Origin: UBA940 sp964464465
GTDB taxonomy: Bacteria > Bacteroidota > Bacteroidia > Bacteroidales > Rikenellaceae
Reading direction: 5' to 3'
Assembly: GCA_964464465.1 (NCBI GenBank)
Contig: CAYXGF010000040.1
Coordinates: 1 to 16,963 of the forward strand
Length of the DNA stretch: 16,963 bases
In this document: positions 6,779 to 14,379 of the stretch, piece after piece
Position numbering within the stretch: the first letter of the stretch is position 1
Layout: the number at the start of each line of letters is the position of its first letter
Translations under genes and position numbers: made by a program
The notes under the pieces: generated by a model
Database searches by the model: none
What the model was told of the DNA's origin: nothing
Seen by the model: only the letters and a program-made list of their open reading frames with translations

Positions 6779-8515
6779 TTACTCGGCCTGAGTACCGACA
6801 ACGGCGGAGAACATCTCTATATCGCTCCACTGAGAGTTTTCTATATAAGCGGCGGCAGCCGTAATCTCTGCCTGTGCGGTCTTGGCGAACACACGGGCCG
6901 GAATCACGTAATCCTCGCACTCCACAGCCTGGCCCATCAACAGATAGGTTATGATGATGTGACCGGCGCTCTCCACAAGACGGCGGGCATGGAAGTCTCT
7001 GAATCCGGCATTCTTATGCTCGGCCTCGATAGCCTCCACCTTCGCAATGGCCTGTTCCAGTTTCAGGCGCAGCTCAGAGAGCGACTTGCATTCGTTCTCG
7101 AACTTCTCGCCGTAATTCTGAGCCTCGTAAACCTTAATCTGCTCCATATAAGTGCCTTTGACGATATGGTTGATTGCGGCAACGACCTGCAACTGCGAGG
7201 TACCCTCGTAAATATTGGTGATACGGGCGTCACGGTAAATTCTCTCGCACGGATAGTCCTTCATGTAACCCGAACCGCCGTGAATCTGAATCGCATCGTA
7301 AGCCAGTTTGTTGGCATACTCACTGGAAAAGAGTTTGAGCAGCGGAGTGAAACCGTCGGCCAGCTTGTTGTAGAACTTCATCTCGGCACGCTCCTCCGAG
7401 GTGAGGTCTCTTTCGTGGCTTATGTGCGCGTACTGCTTGTATATCTCCACGAAACGGGTCGTTTCATAAAGCAGTGCGCGTGCACCGAACAGCTTGGCCT
7501 TCATATTGGTAAGCATCTCATATACAGCCGGGAACTCGGCGATAGGTTTTCCAAACTGCTGACGTTCGTGCGCATATTTCAGAGCTTCGCGGTACGCAGC
7601 CTCGCAAAGACCCGTACTTTGAGCACCGATACCCAGACGCGCGGCGTTCATCAGGCTCATCACATACTTGATAAGACCCATCTTGCGGTCGCCCACAAGC
7701 AGTGCCGGAGCATCGGTGAACACAAGCTCGCACGTGGGCGAACCCTTGATACCGAGTTTATTCTCTATACGGCGCACCTTGACAGCCATATCGCGCTTGT
7801 CATACACGAACATCGACAGACCGCGGGCATCCTTCGTTCCCTCTTCCGAACGGGCCAGCACCAGCGATATGTCTCCGTCGCCGTTGGTGATGAAACGTTT
7901 CACACCGTTCAGGAGCCAGGTCTGCTTCTCCTCGCTCCATGTGGCCTTCAACATCACCGCACCCAAATCGCTGCCCGCATCCGGCTCGGTGAGGTCCATG
8001 GCGCAGGTGGCACCCTGAGCCACGAGCGGCAGGAATTTCTGCTTGATTTCCTCGCTCGCAAATTCATTGAGCGTCTCGGCGCAGTCCTGCAAGCCCCATA
8101 TGTTCTCGAATCCTGCATCGGCACGGGCCACCATCTCGTTGGCCATGACGAAGAACACGAGCGGGAAGTTCAGACCGTCGTACTTGCGGGGCAGGGTGAG
8201 ACCGCCCAGTCCAGCCTTGGTAATGGCTTCGAGATTCTTCGAGGTACCCTCGGCATACACCACACGGTCGCCGACCACCTTCGGACCTTCGTGATCCACG
8301 CTCTCGGCATTGGGAGCAATCACATCGCCGCAGACCTCGCCGACGATTTCCATAACGCGGCGGTACGAATCCATGGCGTCTTCGAAGTTCTGAGGGGCAT
8401 AGTCGTACTCGTCCTTCTGAGAAAAACCTCTCTCTTTCAGCTCCACGATCTTGCGCATGAGCGGATGATTCATGTGCAGCTGCAAATCCTTGTTATCTAA
8501 GAAAAAATTCGCCAT
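6779..8515 (-). CDS. Acyl-CoA dehydrogenase, long form with C-terminal extension
   Basis: An FAD-dependent enzyme that oxidises acyl-CoA to 2-enoyl-CoA, or runs in reverse, passing electrons to ETF. Visible landmarks are the flavin-site segment DLTEPDAGSD (174-183), RFITNGDGD (207-215), IHGGSGYMKDYPCERIYRDA (411-430), and RITNIYEGTSQLQ (431-443), where Glu437 aligns with the catalytic base of medium-chain enzymes. At 578 residues it is about 200 longer than classic ACADs. It has an insertion at about 360-385 and a helical C-terminal part from about 450, as in ACADs with the acyl-CoA dehydrogenase C-terminal extension. Its ATG overlaps the etfA stop by one base (TAATG), so the two are translationally coupled; EtfAB is therefore the likely electron partner. 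Substrate chain length cannot be read from the sequence. Confidence 0.93.
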   Translation of the reverse strand: MANFFLDNKDLQLHMNHPLMRKIVELKERGFSQKDEYDYAPQNFEDAMDSYRRVMEIVGEVCGDVIAPNAESVDHEGPKVVGDRVVYAEGTSKNLEAITKAGLGGLTLPRKYDGLNFPLVFFVMANEMVARADAGFENIWGLQDCAETLNEFASEEIKQKFLPLVAQGATCAMDLTEPDAGSDLGAVMLKATWSEEKQTWLLNGVKRFITNGDGDISLVLARSEEGTKDARGLSMFVYDKRDMAVKVRRIENKLGIKGSPTCELVFTDAPALLVGDRKMGLIKYVMSLMNAARLGIGAQSTGLCEAAYREALKYAHERQQFGKPIAEFPAVYEMLTNMKAKLFGARALLYETTRFVEIYKQYAHISHERDLTSEERAEMKFYNKLADGFTPLLKLFSSEYANKLAYDAIQIHGGSGYMKDYPCERIYRDARITNIYEGTSQLQVVAAINHIVKGTYMEQIKVYEAQNYGEKFENECKSLSELRLKLEQAIAKVEAIEAEHKNAGFRDFHARRLVESAGHIIITYLLMGQAVECEDYVIPARVFAKTAQAEITAAAAYIENSQWSDIEMFSAVVGTQAE

Positions 8516-9534
8516 TACTTTGAGTTTTGTTTGTAATACTTAATCATCTTGGGAATGATGTCGTTGACATCTCCCGTGATTGCGAAGTCCGCAATCTTGT
8601 TGATAGGTGCCTCGGGGTCGGTGTTGATGGATATTATCATCGCCGACTGGTCCATACCGGCCGTATGCTGAATCTGACCCGAGATACCGCATGCGATGTA
8701 GAGTTTCGGACGGACCGTAACGCCGGTCTGACCGACCTGACGCGCATGCTCGGTGAATCCGGCATCTACTGCGGCACGGCTCGCGCCGACCTCTGCGCCG
8801 AGAACATCCGCCAGCTGATGCACAAGCTGGAAGTTCTCCTTCGAACCCATACCGTAACCGCCTGCGACAATCACGCCAGCACCTTTGATATTTATCTTGC
8901 GCTCCTCTATCTGACGGTCGATAATCTTCACAGCCCAGTCGCTGTCCTTGACGAAGGTCTTCCACGGAATCTCCTTCACCTCTCCGGCGGCAGGCGCTGC
9001 GGCATACTCCTTGCGCATCACGCCCTCGCGCACGGTGGCCATCTGAGGACGGTGGTCGGGATTGATAATCGTGGCGATGATGTTTCCGCCGAACGCAGGA
9101 CGAATCTGATACAGAAGGTTATCGTATTCCTTGCCGCTCTTGACATCCTTGTGTTCGCCTATCACCAGACTCGTACAGTCGGCCGTAAGACCGCTGTGCA
9201 GTGTCGAGGAGACGCGCGGAGCCAGGTCGCGGCCCGTGCAGGTGGCTCCGAACAGAGCTATCTGCGGTTTTTCCTGCTCGATGAGCCCGCACATTATGGC
9301 GCAGTGGGGAAGCGTCCTGAAAGGGGCGAGCTGAGCGTCATCGGCAACCCATACCGTATCGGCGCCGTATTTGGCCAGTTCTTTTTCCAGGCCGGACAAA
9401 CCGCTGCCGATAGCCACGGCTTCGAGTTTGCAGCCCAGAGTGTCGGCCAGTTCACGGCCCTTGGTAAGGAGTTCCAGACTGACGTCCGCCACCTTACCGT
9501 TTTCTATTTCGCAATATACAAATATATTATTCAT
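8515..9534 (-). CDS. etfA: Electron transfer flavoprotein subunit alpha
   Basis: The alpha subunit of the soluble ETF heterodimer that carries electrons from or to acyl-CoA dehydrogenase; it binds the mobile FAD. At 339 residues it has the N-terminal alpha/beta domain (about 1-190) and the C-terminal FAD domain (about 215-335). FAD-site landmarks are VIVAGGYGMGSKENF (221-235), GAEVGASRAAVDAGF (246-260), GQTG (268-271), and the ETF-alpha signature LYIACGISGQIQHTAGM (278-294). A good ribosome binding site GAGGAG sits 8 nt before the ATG (complement of 9543-9548), one of the few strong ones in this window. It follows etfB by 20 bp and overlaps the next gene's start. Confidence 0.97.
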   Translation of the reverse strand: MNNIFVYCEIENGKVADVSLELLTKGRELADTLGCKLEAVAIGSGLSGLEKELAKYGADTVWVADDAQLAPFRTLPHCAIMCGLIEQEKPQIALFGATCTGRDLAPRVSSTLHSGLTADCTSLVIGEHKDVKSGKEYDNLLYQIRPAFGGNIIATIINPDHRPQMATVREGVMRKEYAAAPAAGEVKEIPWKTFVKDSDWAVKIIDRQIEERKINIKGAGVIVAGGYGMGSKENFQLVHQLADVLGAEVGASRAAVDAGFTEHARQVGQTGVTVRPKLYIACGISGQIQHTAGMDQSAMIISINTDPEAPINKIADFAITGDVNDIIPKMIKYYKQNSK

Positions 9535-9554
9535 ATCTTCTACTCCTCAACAGT

Positions 9555-10433
9555 TTAACCGAGCGTGTGACTCGAAATAAGTTCCACCATCAGTGAATTG
9601 ATATCCTCGTCCGAAGCCGTAAGGCGCTTGGCCTCCTTGGCCTGGAAAACGACATTCTCAATCTTCTTGACCTTTGTCGGCGAACCGGTAAGACCGAGCT
9701 GCATCTCGTCGGGATTGACATCCGCAGCGCTCCACTCGATGATTTGCAGACAATCCCTTTCGCCTGCCAGACGTGCGGCGTCGCTGTCTCCGGCAGCCGC
9801 GATTTCGCTGGGCGTCATGGCGTACTTGTACGTCATTATGCGGCGGGCGTTCTTGGGACGGCACTCGGGAGCCGAAGCATTGACGGTCATCACCATCGGC
9901 AGCGGAGAGCTCACCACTTCGGTGCCGTGTTCCAGACGTCGTTTTATCACTATCTGATTCTCATCCACGCTGAGTATCTCCTCGGCGTAGGTCACCTGCG
10001 GCAGACCGAGTTTCTCGGCGACCTGAGGACCGACCTGAGCCGTATCCCCGTCGATGGCCTGACGGCCTGCGACGATGATGTCGGCGCCGAATTTTTTCAG
10101 GACACATGACAGAGCGTAAGATGTGGCCAGAGTATCCGAACCGGCGAACTTGCGGTCGGTAAGGAGAATTCCTCCGTCCGCTCCGCGGAACATGGCATCC
10201 CTTATTATATCGGCGGCACGCGGAGGACCCATCGTCACCACATGAACCGTACTTCCCTGTGTCTCGTCCTTAATGCGAAGCGCCTGCTCCAATGCGTTCA
10301 GATCCTCAGGATTGAAAATAGCCGGAAGCGCGGAGCGGTTGACCGTTCCTTCCGGCGTCATTGCATCCTTGCCCACATTTCTGGTATCGGGAACCTGCTT
10401 GGCAAGCACTACGATTTTTAAACCTTTTTTCAT
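9555..10433 (-). CDS. etfB: Electron transfer flavoprotein subunit beta, bifurcating-type motif
   Basis: The beta subunit of ETF. The 292-residue protein begins with KIVVLAKQVPDT (6-17), followed by NPEDLNALEQAL (41-52), VTMGPP (66-71) and GADGGILLTDRKFAGSDTLA (84-103). The nucleotide loop GRQAIDGDTAQVGP at 123-136 matches, as I recall it, the loop of electron-bifurcating ETFs such as that of Acidaminococcus fermentans, where this subunit holds a second FAD; mitochondrial-type ETFs instead have a DDCNQTG-like loop and bind AMP. NADH-linked bifurcation or confurcation with the adjacent acyl-CoA dehydrogenase is therefore possible but unproven. It lies 28 bp behind purA with no promoter motif between. 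The insertion at about 205-220 and the tail are typical family variation. Confidence 0.96.
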   Translation of the reverse strand: MKKGLKIVVLAKQVPDTRNVGKDAMTPEGTVNRSALPAIFNPEDLNALEQALRIKDETQGSTVHVVTMGPPRAADIIRDAMFRGADGGILLTDRKFAGSDTLATSYALSCVLKKFGADIIVAGRQAIDGDTAQVGPQVAEKLGLPQVTYAEEILSVDENQIVIKRRLEHGTEVVSSPLPMVMTVNASAPECRPKNARRIMTYKYAMTPSEIAAAGDSDAARLAGERDCLQIIEWSAADVNPDEMQLGLTGSPTKVKKIENVVFQAKEAKRLTASDEDINSLMVELISSHTLG

Positions 10434-10461
10434 ATAAATTGCGTTTATAGAATATTGTCCG

Positions 10462-11727
10462 TTATCTGACTATGGTCTGCTCGCGGTCCGGGCCTACCGA
10501 TATAATCTTCACCGGCACGCCGGTGTTCTGCTCGATAAACTCCACATAGGCCTTGAACTGCGCAGGCAAATCCTCGTATCGGCGCACGCCGCTGATGTCG
10601 CACTTCCAGCCCTCCAACTCGCGGTAAACGGGCTCGATGCCCTCCTCTATGGAATACGGGAAGTAATCTATCACGGTTCCGTCGGGGAGTTTGTAGCCCA
10701 CGCATACCTTTATAGTATCGAAACTGTCGAGCACGTCGCCCTTCATCATGATGAGAGCGGTCGCCCCGTCTATTGTTATGGCATAGTTAAGCGCCACCAT
10801 ATCAAGCCATCCGCAGCGTCTCTTGCGGCCGGTCACGGCGCCGAATTCATGTCCTATGCGGCCCAGCGTATCGCCCGTCTCGTCGAACAGTTCGGTCGGG
10901 AAAGGACCGCTGCCCACACGCGTGCAGTATGCCTTGAAGATGCCGTACACCTCACCTATGCGGCCGGGCGCGACACCCAGACCGGTACATGCACCCGCGC
11001 AGACCGTATTTGACGATGTGACGAAAGGATACGAACCGAAATCCACATCCAGAAGCGTACCCTGCGCGCCCTCGGCAAGAATGCTCTTGCCGCCGCGCAG
11101 CATGTCGTTGATTTCCTTCTCGCTGTCTATTATGCGGAATTTTTTGAGGTATTCCAGCGCCTCGAACCACTTGCTCTCCGTCTCGGCGATGTCGTAACTG
11201 TAATTCAGCGAACGGAGGATGGCCTCGTGACGGGCCTTGGCACGGGCGTATATGTTGTCGAAATCGAGAAACAGGTCGCCCACCCTGACTCCGTTGCGGC
11301 TGACCTTGTCCGTATACGTAGGACCTATTCCGCGGCCGGTGGTTCCGATTTTCCCGTCGCCCTTGGCAGCCTCGTAGGCGGCATCGAGCACACGGTGCGT
11401 CGGCAGAATCAGATGCGCTTTCTTGGATATGTACAGACGCTGCGTCAAATCGTGACCGCTGCGGGCCAGGGCCTGCGCCTCCTCCATGAACAACAGCGGG
11501 TCGAGGACCACGCCGCCGCCTATCACGTTCACCTTGCCGCCCTGGAAAATACCTGACGGGATGGAACGCAACACATATTTCTGTCCCTCGAATTCGAGCG
11601 TGTGTCCGGCATTCGGACCGCCCTGGAATCTCGCTACAACTTCATAATTCGGAGTAAGCACATCGACAACCTTGCCTTTGCCCTCGTCTCCCCATTGTAA
11701 TCCTAAAACTACATCTACCTTTTTCAT
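10462..11727 (-). CDS. purA: Adenylosuccinate synthetase
   Basis: PurA joins IMP and aspartate using GTP to form adenylosuccinate, the committed step to AMP; it is cytoplasmic. From the ATG at 11727 the protein is 421 residues, normal for the family. It begins MKKVDVVLGLQWGDEGKGK, with the GTP loop GDEGKGK at 13-19 and GGPNAGHT at 36-43, which carry the catalytic Asp14 and His42. Later landmarks are GTTGRGIGPTYTDKVSRNGV, TRVGSGPFPTEL and VTGRKRRCGWLDM. The reading frame stays open upstream to 11958, but that extension is not conserved PurA sequence and would cross the promoter, so it is not used. It is the first gene of a likely purA-etfB-etfA-acyl-CoA dehydrogenase transcript. Confidence 0.98.
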   Translation of the reverse strand: MKKVDVVLGLQWGDEGKGKVVDVLTPNYEVVARFQGGPNAGHTLEFEGQKYVLRSIPSGIFQGGKVNVIGGGVVLDPLLFMEEAQALARSGHDLTQRLYISKKAHLILPTHRVLDAAYEAAKGDGKIGTTGRGIGPTYTDKVSRNGVRVGDLFLDFDNIYARAKARHEAILRSLNYSYDIAETESKWFEALEYLKKFRIIDSEKEINDMLRGGKSILAEGAQGTLLDVDFGSYPFVTSSNTVCAGACTGLGVAPGRIGEVYGIFKAYCTRVGSGPFPTELFDETGDTLGRIGHEFGAVTGRKRRCGWLDMVALNYAITIDGATALIMMKGDVLDSFDTIKVCVGYKLPDGTVIDYFPYSIEEGIEPVYRELEGWKCDISGVRRYEDLPAQFKAYVEFIEQNTGVPVKIISVGPDREQTIVR

Positions 11728-11755
11728 AGACAAAACAAAAACGGAAAAATCCGAC

Positions 11756-11787
11756 CAAAGATATTGACTTTTGTCCGATTTTCCAAC
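11756..11787 (-). promoter_or_regulatory. Bacteroidota-type promoter for purA
   Basis: On the minus strand, TATCTTTG (11756-11763) fits the -7 TAnnTTTG and is preceded after 20 nt by GTTG (11784-11787), three of four matches to the -33 element. Transcription would begin near 11752, about 25 nt before the ATG. An imperfect inverted repeat, GGAAAAATCCGAC (11743-11755) and TTGTCCGATTTTCC (11771-11784), brackets the -7 element and could be an operator or chance. Confidence 0.65.
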
Positions 11788-11910
11788 TACCCGACTGTTT
11801 TTTACTCCATACCGGACGCAGGAGCGCATCGGAAAGAGCCTGCCGGCGTATTCACAGTCCGAATATATACAGCCGCATAACGGACGGCAGGGCGCCCGCA
11901 GGTGAAAAAT

Positions 11911-11941
11911 TTTGAATAACCGAATCGTTTGCATATCTTTA
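11911..11941 (+). promoter_or_regulatory. Bacteroidota-type promoter for the Ig/LRR lipoprotein
   Basis: TTTG (11911-11914), exactly 19 nt, then TATCTTTA (11934-11941), which matches TAnnTTTG except for the last base. Transcription would start near 11945, leaving about 32 nt before the ATG at 11977. Between this and the divergent purA promoter, 11788-11910 holds nothing I can recognise. Confidence 0.7.
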
Positions 11942-11976
11942 CTGCGGTTAAAAAACAATTTTATACGTTTATTATT

Positions 11977-14247
11977 ATGAGAAAATTCATTGCTATCGTC
12001 TCGATGCTCGCAGCCGTCATGCTGGCCGCAACATCATGCGGCGACAACTCTGCGGACGAAAAAATCGCGGTGCAGAGCATTACTCTCGACCCTGCCGAGG
12101 CTACGCTCGAAGAGGAGCAGGCCCTGTCCATAACAGCCGTCGTAATGCCAGAGAACGCCGAATACGAACTCATCGAGTGGAGTTCGGACAACTCTGCCGT
12201 AGCCTCCGTAAGTGAACACGGAGTCGTCACAGCCCTAACTCCCGGCAAAGCAGTCATCACTGCCAGCGTGGAAGGCAAGACGGCCGTATGCGCAATCACC
12301 GTAAACAAAAAAATAATCGACGTGCAGTCCGTAACGCTCGACAAGAAGGAGCTGTCGCTGACCGTAGGCGATGAGTCCGCTCTGGCGGCGAGCGTAACGC
12401 CCGACAACGCCACCAACGCCTCAGTGCAGTGGAGTTCGTCCGCTCCCGATGTCGCCACGGTGGACCAGAACGGAAAAGTCACCGCAGTAGCCGAAGGGCA
12501 GGCGCAGATAACGGCCTCCGCCGGAGAGCACAGCGACATCTGCACGGTGACCGTGACAAAGGCAGAAGTCCCGGTGACATCGGTGAAAATATTCGAGGGA
12601 GACCTCACCATCGACAAGGGTACAGACACATTGCTTACCGCAAAGGTTCTGCCCGACGACGCCACCGACAAGACCGTCACATGGACATCCTCCGACGAGA
12701 ACATTGTAAAAGTCGACCAGAACGGAAATATTACAGCCGTAGGCGTGGGAGAGGCCACCGTTACGGCCTCGGCAGGTGACGTGAGCGGCGCTTGCAGAAT
12801 AACCGTAAAGGAACCGGTGGTAATCGTGGAATCGGTAAGTATATCCGAGACCTCGGTGACTCTGAAAACCGGCGAAAACACCGCTCTCAGCGCCACGGTC
12901 CGGCCCGATAACGCCACTGACAAAACCGTGACATGGAGCTCGGAGGACACGAAAATCGCAACCGTAGACCAGAGCGGAAAGGTGACGGCCGTTGCTGTCG
13001 GAACCACAACCGTAACCGCAAGCGCCGGAAACAAATTCGCCAACTGCACAGTGACCGTAGTATCGAGTACGATAGAGGTCGAATCGGTTACGCTCTCCAA
13101 AAGTGCGCTTGACATGAAGACGGGCCAGACAGCGACACTTGCCGCAACCGTACTTCCCGAGAATGCCACCGACAAGACAGTCGCATGGACATCCTCCGAC
13201 ACTAAAATCGTAACCGTAGACCAGAACGGAAATGTAACCGCAGTAACAGCGGGAACCGCCACAATAACCGCAAGCGCCGGAAACAGCTCGGCGACATGCA
13301 CCGTCACCGTGACCGAACCCGCACAGCTTATCGACATTCCCGACGCTGCCTTCAAGAAATATCTGGTCGAGAACTTCGACACGGACAAGGACGGTGGAAT
13401 CTCCGTCGAGGAGGCCGCGGCCATTACATCCATATCCTGCTCCAAACTGGAAATAACCTCTCTGGAAGGCATCGACAAATTCACCGGCCTGCAAACGCTC
13501 GACTGCTCGGGCAACAAGATATCCGGTCTGCTCGACATGAGCGCGAACAAGGCGCTGACGACACTGAATTGCAGCGGCAACCAGATAACATCGCTGAACA
13601 TATCGGAATGCCAGCAGCTCGCAAGTCTCGACTGCTCCGACAACCAGGCCGCCTTCCTGAACCTGACAGGCAACAAGGCCCTGAAAACGCTGAACTGTTC
13701 GAAGAACAAACTGTCGATACTCTATCTGGCAGACAACGCGGCGCTCGAATCGCTCAATTGCAGCCAGAACACCATCTCGACGCTCAACCTCAGCAGCAAC
13801 AAGGCCCTGAAAACGCTGAACTGCGCAGGAAACAAAATCTCCTCACTGGACGCAAGCGAACTTTCGGCACTCGTCGAACTGGACTGCTCCGGCAACGGAA
13901 GCCTGACCTCGCTTTCGGCCAACAACCTCGCCTCGCTGACCAAACTCGACTGCGGCTCCTGCAACCTCTCGACCCTTATGGTCAACGGCAATGCGGCGCT
14001 CACCTATCTCGATTTCTCGGCCAACAGCGTGGCCGGAATCTGGCTGGGTCTGAACAAGAAACTCACCAACCTCTATTGTTCGGGCAACAAAATGACATAC
14101 CTGAACCTGGCAGACAACACCGAACTCACATTCGTAATCTGCGGGAAACAGGATAAACAGCTCACGCTGAAACTTCCCGAATCGCTGAAAAGCAAATGGG
14201 ATACCTGGAAAAACATCCCCAACAATGCAGGCGTGACACTGGAATAA
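11977..14247 (+). CDS. Secreted lipoprotein: five Ig-like (BIG2) domains, EF-hand loop, leucine-rich repeats
   Basis: A 756-residue exported protein, probably on the cell surface. The start MRKFIAIVSMLAAVMLAATSC gives a signal peptide with a relaxed lipobox (Cys21). The acidic GDNSADE after the cysteine resembles Bacteroidota lipoprotein surface-export signals. Domains in order: five BIG2 Ig-like domains at residues 32-115, 116-199, 200-283, 284-367 and 368-451; an EF-hand-like loop at 468-479 (D, D, D, G, I, E at loop positions 1, 3, 5, 6, 8, 12); eleven LRR units at 501-732; and a short tail. The upstream in-frame ATG at 11929 lies in the promoter and is rejected. The gene is a single transcription unit with its own promoter and terminator. 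Adhesion or glycan/protein binding is a reasonable guess; no catalytic domain is visible. Confidence 0.92.
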   Translation: MRKFIAIVSMLAAVMLAATSCGDNSADEKIAVQSITLDPAEATLEEEQALSITAVVMPENAEYELIEWSSDNSAVASVSEHGVVTALTPGKAVITASVEGKTAVCAITVNKKIIDVQSVTLDKKELSLTVGDESALAASVTPDNATNASVQWSSSAPDVATVDQNGKVTAVAEGQAQITASAGEHSDICTVTVTKAEVPVTSVKIFEGDLTIDKGTDTLLTAKVLPDDATDKTVTWTSSDENIVKVDQNGNITAVGVGEATVTASAGDVSGACRITVKEPVVIVESVSISETSVTLKTGENTALSATVRPDNATDKTVTWSSEDTKIATVDQSGKVTAVAVGTTTVTASAGNKFANCTVTVVSSTIEVESVTLSKSALDMKTGQTATLAATVLPENATDKTVAWTSSDTKIVTVDQNGNVTAVTAGTATITASAGNSSATCTVTVTEPAQLIDIPDAAFKKYLVENFDTDKDGGISVEEAAAITSISCSKLEITSLEGIDKFTGLQTLDCSGNKISGLLDMSANKALTTLNCSGNQITSLNISECQQLASLDCSDNQAAFLNLTGNKALKTLNCSKNKLSILYLADNAALESLNCSQNTISTLNLSSNKALKTLNCAGNKISSLDASELSALVELDCSGNGSLTSLSANNLASLTKLDCGSCNLSTLMVNGNAALTYLDFSANSVAGIWLGLNKKLTNLYCSGNKMTYLNLADNTELTFVICGKQDKQLTLKLPESLKSKWDTWKNIPNNAGVTLE
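12070..13329 (+). repeat. Five tandem Ig-like coding repeats, 252-bp period
   Basis: Five units of exactly 252 bp (84 codons) begin at 12070, 12322, 12574, 12826 and 13078. Each starts V(Q/T/E)SV or the like and ends with C-x-(I/V)-TV. Units 2-5 share TVDQNGKVTAV-like text and units 3-5 share ATDKTV(T/A)W. Units 1 and 2 are the most divergent. No insertion or deletion has changed the unit length. Confidence 0.9.
13477..14172 (+). repeat. Eleven tandem leucine-rich repeat units, 21 codons each
   Basis: Units follow the pattern xxNxxLxxLxCSxNxIxxLxL. Ten have 21 residues and one (the seventh) has 22. A 28-nt stretch is identical at 13670-13697 and 13796-13823, 126 bp apart (two units). The related NKALTTLNCSGN unit lies another 126 bp upstream, so the region has a two-unit (42-residue) superperiod and probably grew by duplication of pairs. 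Confidence 0.88.
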
Positions 14248-14279
14248 AGGCCATGCAGGAATAACCCTCCGTCAAATGA

Positions 14280-14316
14280 TACGGGCCGGTACTCGAATAC
14301 CGGCCCGTACTGTTTT
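14280..14316 (+). terminator. Intrinsic terminator after the Ig/LRR lipoprotein
   Basis: A perfect 12-bp stem (TACGGGCCGGTA with TACCGGCCCGTA, 14280-14291 and 14298-14309), a 6-nt loop CTCGAA, then CTGTTTT. It lies 33 bp past the stop codon. The T-run is short, but the stem is very strong. Confidence 0.82.
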
Positions 14317-14379
14317 GCCGGCAGGCATATCTTCGCGGCACGGAGACGGATATATATACTGCAAACCGATTTTTTACGT

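Noticed and set aside
6497..8500. A 667-codon open frame on the plus strand opposite the acyl-CoA dehydrogenase.
   Set aside because: It runs through the bidirectional terminator and the end of the orphan gene; the minus strand encodes a full ACAD with its catalytic motifs. Long antisense frames are common opposite GC-rich genes.
8527..9558. A 343-codon open frame on the plus strand opposite etfA.
   Set aside because: It is a codon-bias shadow of etfA, with no promoter and no conserved motif.
11728..11958. Upstream in-frame extension of purA.
   Set aside because: It would cross the purA promoter, and PurA proteins begin with the conserved segment at 11727.
11929..11976. Upstream ATG giving the lipoprotein 16 more residues.
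   Set aside because: It overlaps the -7 promoter element and would spoil the signal peptide; the ATG at 11977 gives a standard lipoprotein signal.
11961..13709. A 582-codon open frame on the minus strand opposite the Ig/LRR gene, with repeated hydrophobic segments.
   Set aside because: Its apparent repeats are the mirror of the 252-bp Ig repeats; the plus strand has promoter, signal peptide and terminator.
12070..14172. The tandem repeats considered as a CRISPR or non-coding satellite array.
   Set aside because: The repeats are 252 bp and 63 bp in-frame coding units with protein-level conservation, not short identical repeats with unique spacers.
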